Source: JAVBLQ01 sp031553435
GTDB taxonomy: Bacteria > Bacteroidota > Bacteroidia > Bacteroidales > Azobacteroidaceae
Length of the DNA: 64,000 bases
Reading direction: 5' to 3'
Assembly (NCBI GenBank): GCA_031553435.1
Contig: JAVBLQ010000007.1
Coordinates: forward strand, 1-64,000
Part shown: one piece after another, positions 53,063 through 60,813 of the stretch
How the letters are laid out: each line of letters opens with the position of its first letter
Position numbering within the stretch: the first letter of the stretch is position 1
The notes under the pieces: generated by a model
Database searches by the model: none
The model's input: the letters and a program-made list of their open reading frames with translations, nothing else
What the model was told of the DNA's origin: nothing
Made by a program: the position numbers and the translations under genes

Positions 53063-53878
53063 ATGAAGAAGATTATTTTATCATTGACAGTCTTAATGAG
53101 TGTATTATTGAATGCGGAAGCTCAAAAAATAAAAGGATCCGACACCATGTTGCCTTTATCCCAGAAAGAAGCCGAAAGCTTTATGAAAGCCAATCCCTCA
53201 CAAACGGTTACTGTAACCGGAGGCGGAAGTGGTGTCGGAATTTCAGCTTTGTTGGAAGGTACTACCGATCTGGCACAAGCTTCAAGAAAAATCAAATTCG
53301 ACGAGAAACAAAAGTTACAGGAAGGTGGCAAAAACGTGAAAGAGGTAATTGTTGCTTATGATGCTCTGGCAGTGGTAGTTCATCCTTCAAATAAAGTGAA
53401 AAATCTGACTCGTGAACAACTGGAAGGAATTTTTACCGGTAAAATCAAGAACTGGAAAGAAGTGGGTGGTGATGATATGAAAATCATTCCTTATTCCCGT
53501 GAAACATCGTCCGGAACGTACGAATTTTTCAAAGAAAGTGTGTTGAAAAACAAAAACTATATGAATGGAATTATGAGTATGCCTGCAACCGGAGCTATCA
53601 TCCAATCAATCAGTCAGACTAAAGGTGCAATCGGTTATGTAGGTTTGGCTTATTTGAATAAATCCGTGAAATCGATCCATGTTTCTTATGATAAGGGGAA
53701 GACGTTTGTAGAGCCTTCTGTCGCTAATGCAAAGAATAAAACTTATCCGATTGTTCGACCTTTATATTATTATTACATAACTAAATCCGAAAGCAAAGTA
53801 AAACCTTTTATCGATTATGTTTTATCGGTAGCAGGACAGAAAATTGTATCTGAAGTAGGATTTATTACAGTGAAATGA
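53063..53878 (+). CDS. pstS: phosphate ABC transporter substrate-binding protein PstS
   Basis: The 271-residue protein has a signal peptide (IILSLTVLMSVLLNAEA) and then GSDTMLPLSQKEAESFM, the phosphate-binding GGGSGVGISALLEGTTDLAQ and IPYSRETSSGTYEFF. These are the usual PstS contacts. The ATG at 53063 sits at the signal peptide; the frame opens earlier in the leader. It overlaps pstC by four bases (ATGA). Confidence 0.93.
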   Translation: MKKIILSLTVLMSVLLNAEAQKIKGSDTMLPLSQKEAESFMKANPSQTVTVTGGGSGVGISALLEGTTDLAQASRKIKFDEKQKLQEGGKNVKEVIVAYDALAVVVHPSNKVKNLTREQLEGIFTGKIKNWKEVGGDDMKIIPYSRETSSGTYEFFKESVLKNKNYMNGIMSMPATGAIIQSISQTKGAIGYVGLAYLNKSVKSIHVSYDKGKTFVEPSVANAKNKTYPIVRPLYYYYITKSESKVKPFIDYVLSVAGQKIVSEVGFITVK

Positions 53879-55077
53879 AACGATTTAAAAAGATAATAGA
53901 GTACTTTTTCGAAGGCCTGTTTACCCTCAGCGGAGGGTTAACAAGCCTTGCCATTTTATTGATCATCATTTTCCTGTTCAAAGAAGGTTTCGGATTGTTT
54001 AAAAGTCCTGTCGTTGAAAAAGGTTATGCTTTATGTGTGAATGCTTCTAATTCGATTGAAAAACTTAATCCTCACCAAATCAAACAGATATTTGACTCGG
54101 AAATAACGAATTGGAATCAATTGGGTGGTCGGGATCAGGAAATCATGCTTTTCCGTTTCGATGAGATATTTTCCATGTATAGTGATGAGGAATTGGGAGA
54201 AAACTATTCACTATTGCCTCAAAAATTGGGTGAAGTTGTTGCTCAAAATCCGGATATCATTGCTTTTTTGCCTCAAAAATATCTGCCTCAGAGAATAGAC
54301 GGAGTAAAAATCCTTCCTTCGGAAACAATCAGTGTTTCAGATTTTTTCGGTGGAAAACAATGGATGCCTACCGCGACTCCGGCATCTCAATATGGAGTGC
54401 TTCCTTTGATATTGGGAACTTTGTGGGTAAGTATTTTCGCCATATTAATTGCTCTTCCTTTAGGATTGGGAGTATCTATTTACATGTCTGAACTGGCAAA
54501 TGAAAAAACACGTAAATTGTTGAAACCAACGATTGAGTTATTGGCCGGCATTCCTTCTGTTGTATATGGTTTCTTCGGATTGGTAGTACTGGTTCCTCTT
54601 ATTCAGAAGGTTTTTCATTTACCGGTTGGAGAAACTGCATTGGCAGGAAGTATTATTTTGGCTATCATGGCGTTACCTACAATTATTACAGTGGCTGAAG
54701 ATTCGATGCGGAATACTCCAAGAGCCATGCGGGAAGCCAGTTTGGCATTAGGTGCAACTCATTGGCAGACTATTTATAAAGTGGTGGTTCCTTATGCTTC
54801 ATCGGGAATCTCTGCTGCTGTGGTTTTAGGAATCGGAAGAGCTATCGGAGAAACGATGGCAGTGTTGATGGTCACAGGTAATGCTGCTGTAATGCCTCAT
54901 TCTTTATTCGAGTCTGTGCGGACAATACCGGCAACGATTGCGGCTGAATTAGGGGAAGCTCCGGCTGGAGGCGCGCATTATCAATCTTTGTTTTTATTGG
55001 GGTGTATTCTTTTTGCCATTACTATGATTATTAGTTTGGCGGCGGAGGTAATCTCGAAGAAAAGAGTGGAAAATTGA
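53875..55077 (+). CDS. pstC: phosphate ABC transporter permease PstC with periplasmic PstS-like insert
   Basis: The 400-residue permease has its first helix at about residues 18-42 and the ABC-coupling EAA loop REASLALGATHWQTI. Between helix 1 and helix 2 lie about 110 extra residues (about 50-155). This insert reads LNPHQIKQIFDSEITNWNQL, closely parallel to LTREQLEGIFTGKIKNWKEV in PstS, and goes on to AFLPQKYLP and VKILPSETISVSDFF. It looks like part of a substrate-binding-protein lobe fused into the permease. No pstA, pstB or phoU follows. Confidence 0.9.
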   Translation: MKRFKKIIEYFFEGLFTLSGGLTSLAILLIIIFLFKEGFGLFKSPVVEKGYALCVNASNSIEKLNPHQIKQIFDSEITNWNQLGGRDQEIMLFRFDEIFSMYSDEELGENYSLLPQKLGEVVAQNPDIIAFLPQKYLPQRIDGVKILPSETISVSDFFGGKQWMPTATPASQYGVLPLILGTLWVSIFAILIALPLGLGVSIYMSELANEKTRKLLKPTIELLAGIPSVVYGFFGLVVLVPLIQKVFHLPVGETALAGSIILAIMALPTIITVAEDSMRNTPRAMREASLALGATHWQTIYKVVVPYASSGISAAVVLGIGRAIGETMAVLMVTGNAAVMPHSLFESVRTIPATIAAELGEAPAGGAHYQSLFLLGCILFAITMIISLAAEVISKKRVEN

Positions 55078-55153
55078 AAATGGAGAATGGAAAATTGAAA
55101 ATGACATATTGCGAAAAGATCATTTTCAATTTTCCATTCTCCATTTTCAATTT
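55071..55153. terminator. 34-bp perfect hairpin spanning the stops of pstC and the M3 peptidase
   Basis: Arms 55071-55104 and 55120-55153 are perfect reverse complements, with a 15-base loop. Each arm is two copies of an AAATTGAAAATGGAGAATGG-like word. The left arm includes the pstC stop (55075-55077) and the right arm reaches the stop of the convergent peptidase gene (55152-55154). A bidirectional terminator is the likely role. Confidence 0.65.
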
Positions 55154-57305
55154 ATTTGAGTCCTCGTTTAATCAACAACGGATCAATAGACGGTTGTTCT
55201 CCCCTGAATGCTACATACAATTTCATAGGATCTTCCGTATTTCCCTTTTCCAAAATATTTTTGCGGAAAGAATCGGCAGTTGCTTTATCGAATATTCCTT
55301 TTTCTTTGAAAAGTTCGAATGCATCGCTATCCAGAACAGCCGCCCATGTATAGGAATAATAACCTGCACTGTAACCTCCTCCTCCGGAGAAAATATGATT
55401 AAAATAAGTGGATTTATATCTTGAAATGATTTCAGGAATCAATCCGATTTTTTTCATTGCATTATCTTCAAAAGCTGGTAATACTATTTTTGTCGGTTGA
55501 GTAATGGTGTAATAATCCATATCCAATAAAGAGGCTGCCAATAATTCGGTGTTGATAAAACCTTGTCCGTAAGTGCCTGCATTTTTAAGTTTGGTGATCA
55601 ATACATCGGGAATTACTTCTCCGGTTTTATAGTGTTTGGCATACATTTTCAAAACTTCGGGTTCGCTTGCCCAGTTTTCCATGATTTGAGAAGGTAATTC
55701 AACAAAATCTCTGGAAACGTTAGTTCCTGCCAATGAACGGTAATGACATTTGGATAACATACCATGCAAACCGTGTCCGAATTCGTGGAAGAAAGTTTCA
55801 GCTTCGTCAAAAGTCAATAGGGAAGGGGCGTCACCTGTCGGTTTGGTGAAGTTACAAACCAAGGAGATGATTGGAATTACGTTTTTCCCTTCTTTATTAT
55901 AATATTGTTCCCTGAAATTAGTCATCCAGGCTCCTGGACGTTTACTTTCTCTTGGAAAGAAGTCCATATATAAAATAGCTATAACCTGATCGTTATCCAT
56001 TACTTCATAAACAACGGCTTCTTTGTCGTAGGTCGGGATTGTTTTGTTTTCTTTGAAAGTCAGTCCATACAATTTGTTGGCAACAGTAAAAATTCCTTCT
56101 CTGACATTATCCAGAGAAAAGTAAGGACGGATGGCTTCTTCGTCCAGATCATATTTTTCTTTGCGTAATTTTTCGGAATAATATCTCCAGTCGTATGGTT
56201 CAAGTTTGAATTTACCACCTTCTTTATCAATCATTTTCTGATATTCGGCAGCTTCTTGTTTCGCTTTTGCCAAAGCAGGACCCCATACTTGCATTAATAG
56301 TTTGTTGACAGCTTCCGGTGTTTTTGCCATACAATCATCTAAAACATAATCGGCAAAAGTTTTGAATCCGAGAATTTGCGCTTTTTCCAAAGATAAATTA
56401 ACGATTTCGTCGATATTTTGTCTATTATCCAATTCTCCGGAAGTACAACGGGTAGAATATGCTGTCCAAAGTTCTTTTCTCAATTCTCTGTTATCTGCAT
56501 TTGTTAAGAAAGGGATCAAACTTGCATTGTGTAATGTGAAAACCCATTGACTTTTGGTTGAATCATTTTTGTTTCCGGCTTCTCCGGCGGCTGTTTTTCC
56601 TGCTTCTTCAGCAGCTTTGAGTTGTCCTTCTGTGAGACCTCCTAACATTGATTTGTCGGATACAACTAAATTATAAGTATTGTTTGCTTTTAGAACATTG
56701 TTTCCGAATTTCAGATATAAGAGTGATAACTTTTGATTGATTTCCTTGAATCTATCTTGTTTGTCGGCAGGGACATTAGCGCCACCTCTTACAAATCCTT
56801 TGTAAACTTCTTCCAGTAAACGCATTTGTTCAGGACTCAGATTCAGTTTGTCTTTTTGATCGTAAATAGCCTTTACTTTGGCGAATAGTTTAGGATTCAG
56901 TTTAATATTATCTTCGTGAGTGGAAAGTTTCGGTGTAATTTCTTCTGAAATTTTTATCATTTCAGGACTATTATTACTCTCGGTCAGATTGAAAAAAACG
57001 CCGGAAACTTTAGTCAATAATTCCCCGCTATATTCCATGGCTTCGATGGTATTAGCAAAAGTCGGCACTTCAGTATTATTGATAATGGAGTCGATTTCTG
57101 CTACCTGCTGTTTCATTCCTTCTTCGAAAGCAGGAATGTAATGATCAGTCTTAATCTTGTCGAAAGGCGGAGTTTGATAGGGAGTATCCCATGTTGTTAA
57201 AAACGGATTTGAGTTCATATCATTTTTATCTTCTGTTTTTTTATTGCTGTTACATGAAACCAGCAATGCTCCTGAGAGCAAGATAGGAAATAAATTTTTG
57301 TACAT
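55152..57305 (-). CDS. dcp: M3 family dipeptidyl carboxypeptidase, lipoprotein
   Basis: The 717-residue zinc peptidase has a lipoprotein signal (ILLSGALLVSCNS, cysteine near residue 18). The catalytic motif is FHEFGHGLHGM in the C-terminal third, followed by the ligand region DFVELPSQIMENW and a conserved GGGYSAGYYSYTWA. The layout matches Dcp, which removes C-terminal dipeptides. Lipidation places it at the periplasmic or outer-membrane face. Divergent from nothing close; its own promoter is at 57340. Confidence 0.93.
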   Translation of the reverse strand: MYKNLFPILLSGALLVSCNSNKKTEDKNDMNSNPFLTTWDTPYQTPPFDKIKTDHYIPAFEEGMKQQVAEIDSIINNTEVPTFANTIEAMEYSGELLTKVSGVFFNLTESNNSPEMIKISEEITPKLSTHEDNIKLNPKLFAKVKAIYDQKDKLNLSPEQMRLLEEVYKGFVRGGANVPADKQDRFKEINQKLSLLYLKFGNNVLKANNTYNLVVSDKSMLGGLTEGQLKAAEEAGKTAAGEAGNKNDSTKSQWVFTLHNASLIPFLTNADNRELRKELWTAYSTRCTSGELDNRQNIDEIVNLSLEKAQILGFKTFADYVLDDCMAKTPEAVNKLLMQVWGPALAKAKQEAAEYQKMIDKEGGKFKLEPYDWRYYSEKLRKEKYDLDEEAIRPYFSLDNVREGIFTVANKLYGLTFKENKTIPTYDKEAVVYEVMDNDQVIAILYMDFFPRESKRPGAWMTNFREQYYNKEGKNVIPIISLVCNFTKPTGDAPSLLTFDEAETFFHEFGHGLHGMLSKCHYRSLAGTNVSRDFVELPSQIMENWASEPEVLKMYAKHYKTGEVIPDVLITKLKNAGTYGQGFINTELLAASLLDMDYYTITQPTKIVLPAFEDNAMKKIGLIPEIISRYKSTYFNHIFSGGGGYSAGYYSYTWAAVLDSDAFELFKEKGIFDKATADSFRKNILEKGNTEDPMKLYVAFRGEQPSIDPLLIKRGLK

Positions 57306-57339
57306 AATAGTTTACATTTTATGTTATGCATTTTGAATG

Positions 57340-57347
57340 CAAAAGTA
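57340..57347 (-). promoter_or_regulatory. dcp promoter -7 box
   Basis: TACTTTTG (57347-57340) fits TAnnTTTG and lies 35 bases before the dcp start. A small hairpin TGCATT-TTG-AATGCA (57327-57341) sits at the predicted transcript start. Confidence 0.45.
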
Positions 57348-57546
57348 CGATAAAATTTGGATTTTTAAGGGGTTGGGAAAAGTGGAATATCAACGAATTG
57401 GAGATTTGTTTTTAAGGAGCGACTATGTGGAAGATTTACGAATTAAGATGAAAAATAAATTGATGATAATAAGAAAATTAATTAAAATGACTATCCGTAA
57501 TTTCACCTAAAATAATTATTTTTACAGAAACATAGAATCTCGGGTC
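57348..57546. other. gene-free stretch before the IS remnant
   Basis: About 200 bases with no reading frame worth calling and no word-repeat hairpin. It is AT-rich and purine-rich (for example GGAAGATTTACGAATTAAG). It probably marks the left side of a former insertion, since IS1595-type coding sequence follows directly. Confidence 0.4.
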
Positions 57547-57711
57547 ATGAATTTATTAAATTTCGTATCACAATATCCAGACGAATCAAGTTGCAGAGCC
57601 AAGTTTAAGGAGTATCAGGACCAACAAGGAGTCATTTGTTCTAATTGTGGCAGTAAGGTGAAGGTTTCTTTTCTACAGAAATGGATGAAAATGAAAATTG
57701 GTTTCGTATAA
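57547..57711 (+). pseudogene. remnant of an IS1595/ISXO2-type transposase
   Basis: The frame from 57547 reads MNLLNFVSQYPDESSCRAKF, then GVICSNCGSK, the start of the zinc-ribbon of IS1595-family transposases, and stops at 57711. From 57660 a different frame reads EGFFSTEMDENENWF, which resembles the DEG(Y/F)F-TTE segment near the family's catalytic core. So the central part, about 100 residues, is deleted and the two ends are joined out of frame. No intact terminal repeats could be identified. It lies between dcp and the T6SS genes. Confidence 0.65.
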
Positions 57712-57751
57712 AAATCAATATAGGTACAACATCAGATAATCATATAGTTTT

Positions 57752-58714
57752 TTATAAAAAAATATTTATTCCCAAAAAAGTATTTGTTTCTCTGTTAGAT
57801 AAAATAAAGGAGGCATCCTGAGGAATGACTTTGAATTCTTTGACAATAAAGATATCAGATGGAAAAAATAAGCGGAATAGAGCTTCCAGTATTGTATTTC
57901 CTGTGGATACTTCCAGGAAAAATTTCATTTTCTTGGAAGAAATAGGCCCTATGGTTATTTTCAGGTCATATTTTCCGTCGTCAAAAGATTTCCCCAGCAC
58001 CCAATCTACTCCCAATTGGTTTTCTCCGATTTTGGACTCGAAATAGCTACTGGCTTCTTTGGCAGGAAGTTTGACTTTTGATATTTTGACAGGCACGTCC
58101 AGTATCAGCGATATGGTTTCTTCTATTTCAGCATGTCTGTTCCTCATTTTATGTAAAATAGGAATGATATACATGAAAATAATGGCTTGTTTTCGCTGTA
58201 ATAGTTTCAGTACAGGCCAATAAGGAAGAAAAACATCTATGAAATTTTGATAACTAATCTTTTTATCATATTTAATTTCGTACAGATAAGCTTCAATTAA
58301 AGTTGTATCCAATTCGATTTCGAAGAGTTGGAAAAACTTTCTGGCATAAAGTTCTTCTAAACGATGAGCTTTGATTTCGTCAATTGCTTCTTCCTTGTTT
58401 TTATTGTTCTTTTTGTGAATATTCTGGTGAAAAAGTCCTTCAGGGAGAATATCGTAAATGCTTTCCCGATTGGCTTTAATGTAAAGAAAATCAGTTAATT
58501 CGTAATCGGAAAAACGTAAGAAAATCTCTTCAATGTCTTTTCCAAATCCTCGCCGGGCCGAACTTTCCCGAAGTACGTATATTTGGGATGGATCATAACC
58601 TTGTTCGATAAGTCCGGCTGCTATCACTTCGGCTTTATAATCTGTGTCAATGCTGTTTACTTGCTTATCTACAGATTCTAAGATGTTGATATTTTTGTAT
58701 CTGTCTAGCATCAT
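57752..58714 (-). CDS. tssG: type VI secretion baseplate protein TssG (subtype iii)
   Basis: The 320-residue protein is the last of the minus-strand T6SS genes. It has the TssG-type pattern of an RxSxRxGFGKD-like region (LRESSARRGFGKDIEEI), HRLEELYARKFFQL, a conserved ISLILDVPVKI and a beta-rich C-terminal half. It forms the TssF2G wedge of the baseplate with TssF. Three in-frame ATGs exist; 58714 overlaps the tssK stop as TAATG and is preferred over 58732. Confidence 0.78.
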   Translation of the reverse strand: MMLDRYKNINILESVDKQVNSIDTDYKAEVIAAGLIEQGYDPSQIYVLRESSARRGFGKDIEEIFLRFSDYELTDFLYIKANRESIYDILPEGLFHQNIHKKNNKNKEEAIDEIKAHRLEELYARKFFQLFEIELDTTLIEAYLYEIKYDKKISYQNFIDVFLPYWPVLKLLQRKQAIIFMYIIPILHKMRNRHAEIEETISLILDVPVKISKVKLPAKEASSYFESKIGENQLGVDWVLGKSFDDGKYDLKITIGPISSKKMKFFLEVSTGNTILEALFRLFFPSDIFIVKEFKVIPQDASFILSNRETNTFLGINIFL

Positions 58715-59880
58715 TAATCCAGAATGGTCCATTCGGACTTGCGAGGCCCTGCTTCTATTTTTTGAACTTTTTCGGCTACAACCAAATTTTCTTTATGTTG
58801 TCCGATATATTCCAGTGTGCTCAATTTGATCCATAACGAAGCAAAAGTAGCAAGGAAATATTTTGTTTGTTCCATCATTATCCGGATGTTGTGATGATCA
58901 TAGGCTAATTCTAACATTCCGGATAGCATTTCCATAAAATTACCAGGTGTAACATCGCTCCACTCATAGAAATATTGAAGCATTTCTTCTTTTTTCTTCT
59001 TCGGGATAAAATTGATGCTGATCAAACAAGTATGAGCCAGCGAAGAAAACAGGTTGATCATGTTGATCGGCGCATAAAAACGACCGACGTTCCTGAAATT
59101 GAAATAAATAGTGGCAATATAGTTCAGAATATATTCGCAGACTTGTTTGGTATTTTTTGCTACATCAGATATATTCTCCCTTTCATATATTTTGGAAATA
59201 ATTTTATGGGAAGATGTTTCAATATCATTCAGATGCTTTCCGAATTGTTCGTAATATTTTCTCAAATCCGGATGACTGAGCATGGAAGTGCATGGTGGTA
59301 TATAACCGGAATCGACCTCATAACGATCTCCTATTTTGGTTACACGGCCAATGACCAGGTGATGCATCCCGAATTCCTCGGTGTTGAATTGTCCTACAGG
59401 TTTGATAAAAAGTTTGTAATCGGTTCCTGCGTCCGGATGACGGGGAGGCGTTTCTTCCGGATCAGGAGTCCCTGTCGGACTTCTTTCAAAGGGACGAACT
59501 ACCAATATCACGTTCCAGAACAGTTGATCGTCTTTTTTGATTTTAGGATCGACTTCAAGCTCGAAAGGGAAGTCCAGCTTCAAATATTCTGAATGATCAA
59601 TCGGATTGATATTGATCCGGCAACCTCCGGGTGTAACCGCATTACATTGTCGTAATTCTATCTCAACATGATTTGTTATCCGTTCTGTAATTTCAAAATT
59701 ACTCGACTGTTTTTCATTTTTGTAAGGAGGCAACAGTCCATAACTATAGCTGGTAAGTTGCATATTGGTCGCATCTCTGACTATATCAATGAAATAGTTT
59801 TCCATTTGAACCAGATGGTCTTTGGAAATTTTCATTCCGTCAACCCAGTTGACTAATGTTTTTTTGATCGGGAAAAGCAT
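58714..59880 (-). CDS. tssK: type VI secretion baseplate protein TssK
   Basis: The 388-residue protein starts MLFPIKKTLVNWVDGMKISKDHLVQMENYF, equivalent to the V-x-W-x-[ED]-G-M-x-[LI]-x-x-x-H N-terminus of TssK. The body includes a shell domain with LKLDFPFELEVDP and a helical C-terminal part (PINMINLFSSLAHTCL). TssK links the baseplate to the membrane complex, which in subtype iii is made of TssN, TssO and others rather than TssJLM. Coupled to tssG; 11 bases from tssN. Confidence 0.85.
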   Translation of the reverse strand: MLFPIKKTLVNWVDGMKISKDHLVQMENYFIDIVRDATNMQLTSYSYGLLPPYKNEKQSSNFEITERITNHVEIELRQCNAVTPGGCRININPIDHSEYLKLDFPFELEVDPKIKKDDQLFWNVILVVRPFERSPTGTPDPEETPPRHPDAGTDYKLFIKPVGQFNTEEFGMHHLVIGRVTKIGDRYEVDSGYIPPCTSMLSHPDLRKYYEQFGKHLNDIETSSHKIISKIYERENISDVAKNTKQVCEYILNYIATIYFNFRNVGRFYAPINMINLFSSLAHTCLISINFIPKKKKEEMLQYFYEWSDVTPGNFMEMLSGMLELAYDHHNIRIMMEQTKYFLATFASLWIKLSTLEYIGQHKENLVVAEKVQKIEAGPRKSEWTILD

Positions 59881-59891
59881 GGTTTATAATT

Positions 59892-60803
59892 TTAATTTGT
59901 GTATATATCAATTTCTTCTTTATCCATATTTTTTGGAGAATTATTTTCTTGTTCCTGAACTCTTTTAGCAATAATACTATGCTTTTCTTTAATCTTATTT
60001 TCCGAAATACTTAATTCATAATCAATGTATTTCCTGGGATGAAAAAAAGAAGGTTTCACATAAAATATCCATTTATAGATTTCATGTTCATTGCTGACTT
60101 CTATCGGAGTTAACGGAAATTTGGTATTATAGTCTGCCAAACATTTCTGGAACCATTTTCCGAATGGCATGTTGTCAGGAGCTTTGGCTTTGATTTTTGA
60201 TGGCGTAGTATCATTTGCATTTTTGAAAAGTTCTAATTCCATAATAAGCAGGTTATTATAGTCCATCATTTCGAACGATGACAAATCTTCGGATGACGAA
60301 AATTCCCATTCTTTGTATATTTCCAAAGGAATTTCCATATATTTCTGATAAGTTTGCATGTATAATGAAGGAAATATAAAGGTCGATAAACAGGTACAAG
60401 CCCATAATCCATATTGCAATTCATTACAAAGATTAAATATCAAAGAAAAAAATGCAGATCCGATGAACATCATCAAAAAACAAATGAAAAACTCCATCAG
60501 ATAAGATTTGTTTTTTTTCATATCAGGAAAAAAATATCCGAGCCATTTTGCATTATACCAGCCTAATACCAAATAAAATACGGATAATAAAATATAAACT
60601 GACGGCATGAACCAATAATTTATAAATCCGAATAAAGCCGGTAACGATAGTAACACGGAAGTGAGTAATATATAGAATGTTAATTTCTTATTTTTTAAAA
60701 GCTTGTTTTTCTTGGCAAGAAACACTGCTATGAAACAGAAAAGTATCGCCAGAAGGGGCATTAACAAATAAGATGTCAGGAATTTTAATGCGAAAACACT
60801 CAT
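59892..60803 (-). CDS. tssN: T6SSiii membrane protein TssN
   Basis: The 303-residue protein has five or so membrane helices in its first 150 residues (LTSYLLMPLLAILFCFIAVFLA, FYILLTSVLLSLPALFGFI, LLSVFYLVLGWY, FFICFLMMFIGSAFF). A cytoplasmic domain follows with MPFGKWFQKCLADYN and EIYKWIFYVKPSFFHPRKYIDYE. TssN is found only in the Bacteroidetes subtype iii and replaces part of the usual trans-envelope complex. Position between tssF and tssK fits. Confidence 0.83.
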   Translation of the reverse strand: MSVFALKFLTSYLLMPLLAILFCFIAVFLAKKNKLLKNKKLTFYILLTSVLLSLPALFGFINYWFMPSVYILLSVFYLVLGWYNAKWLGYFFPDMKKNKSYLMEFFICFLMMFIGSAFFSLIFNLCNELQYGLWACTCLSTFIFPSLYMQTYQKYMEIPLEIYKEWEFSSSEDLSSFEMMDYNNLLIMELELFKNANDTTPSKIKAKAPDNMPFGKWFQKCLADYNTKFPLTPIEVSNEHEIYKWIFYVKPSFFHPRKYIDYELSISENKIKEKHSIIAKRVQEQENNSPKNMDKEEIDIYTN

Positions 60804-60813
60804 AATTATAGAA

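Noticed and set aside
55074..55424. 116-codon plus-strand frame right after pstC that might be taken for a pstA fragment
   Set aside because: It begins inside the hairpin repeat and then runs antisense to the dcp coding region; the product has no permease-like helices.
57660..57796. Plus-strand frame starting EGFFSTEM and running to 57796 as a separate small gene
   Set aside because: Its first part is IS1595 transposase debris and the remainder is antisense to the end of tssG.
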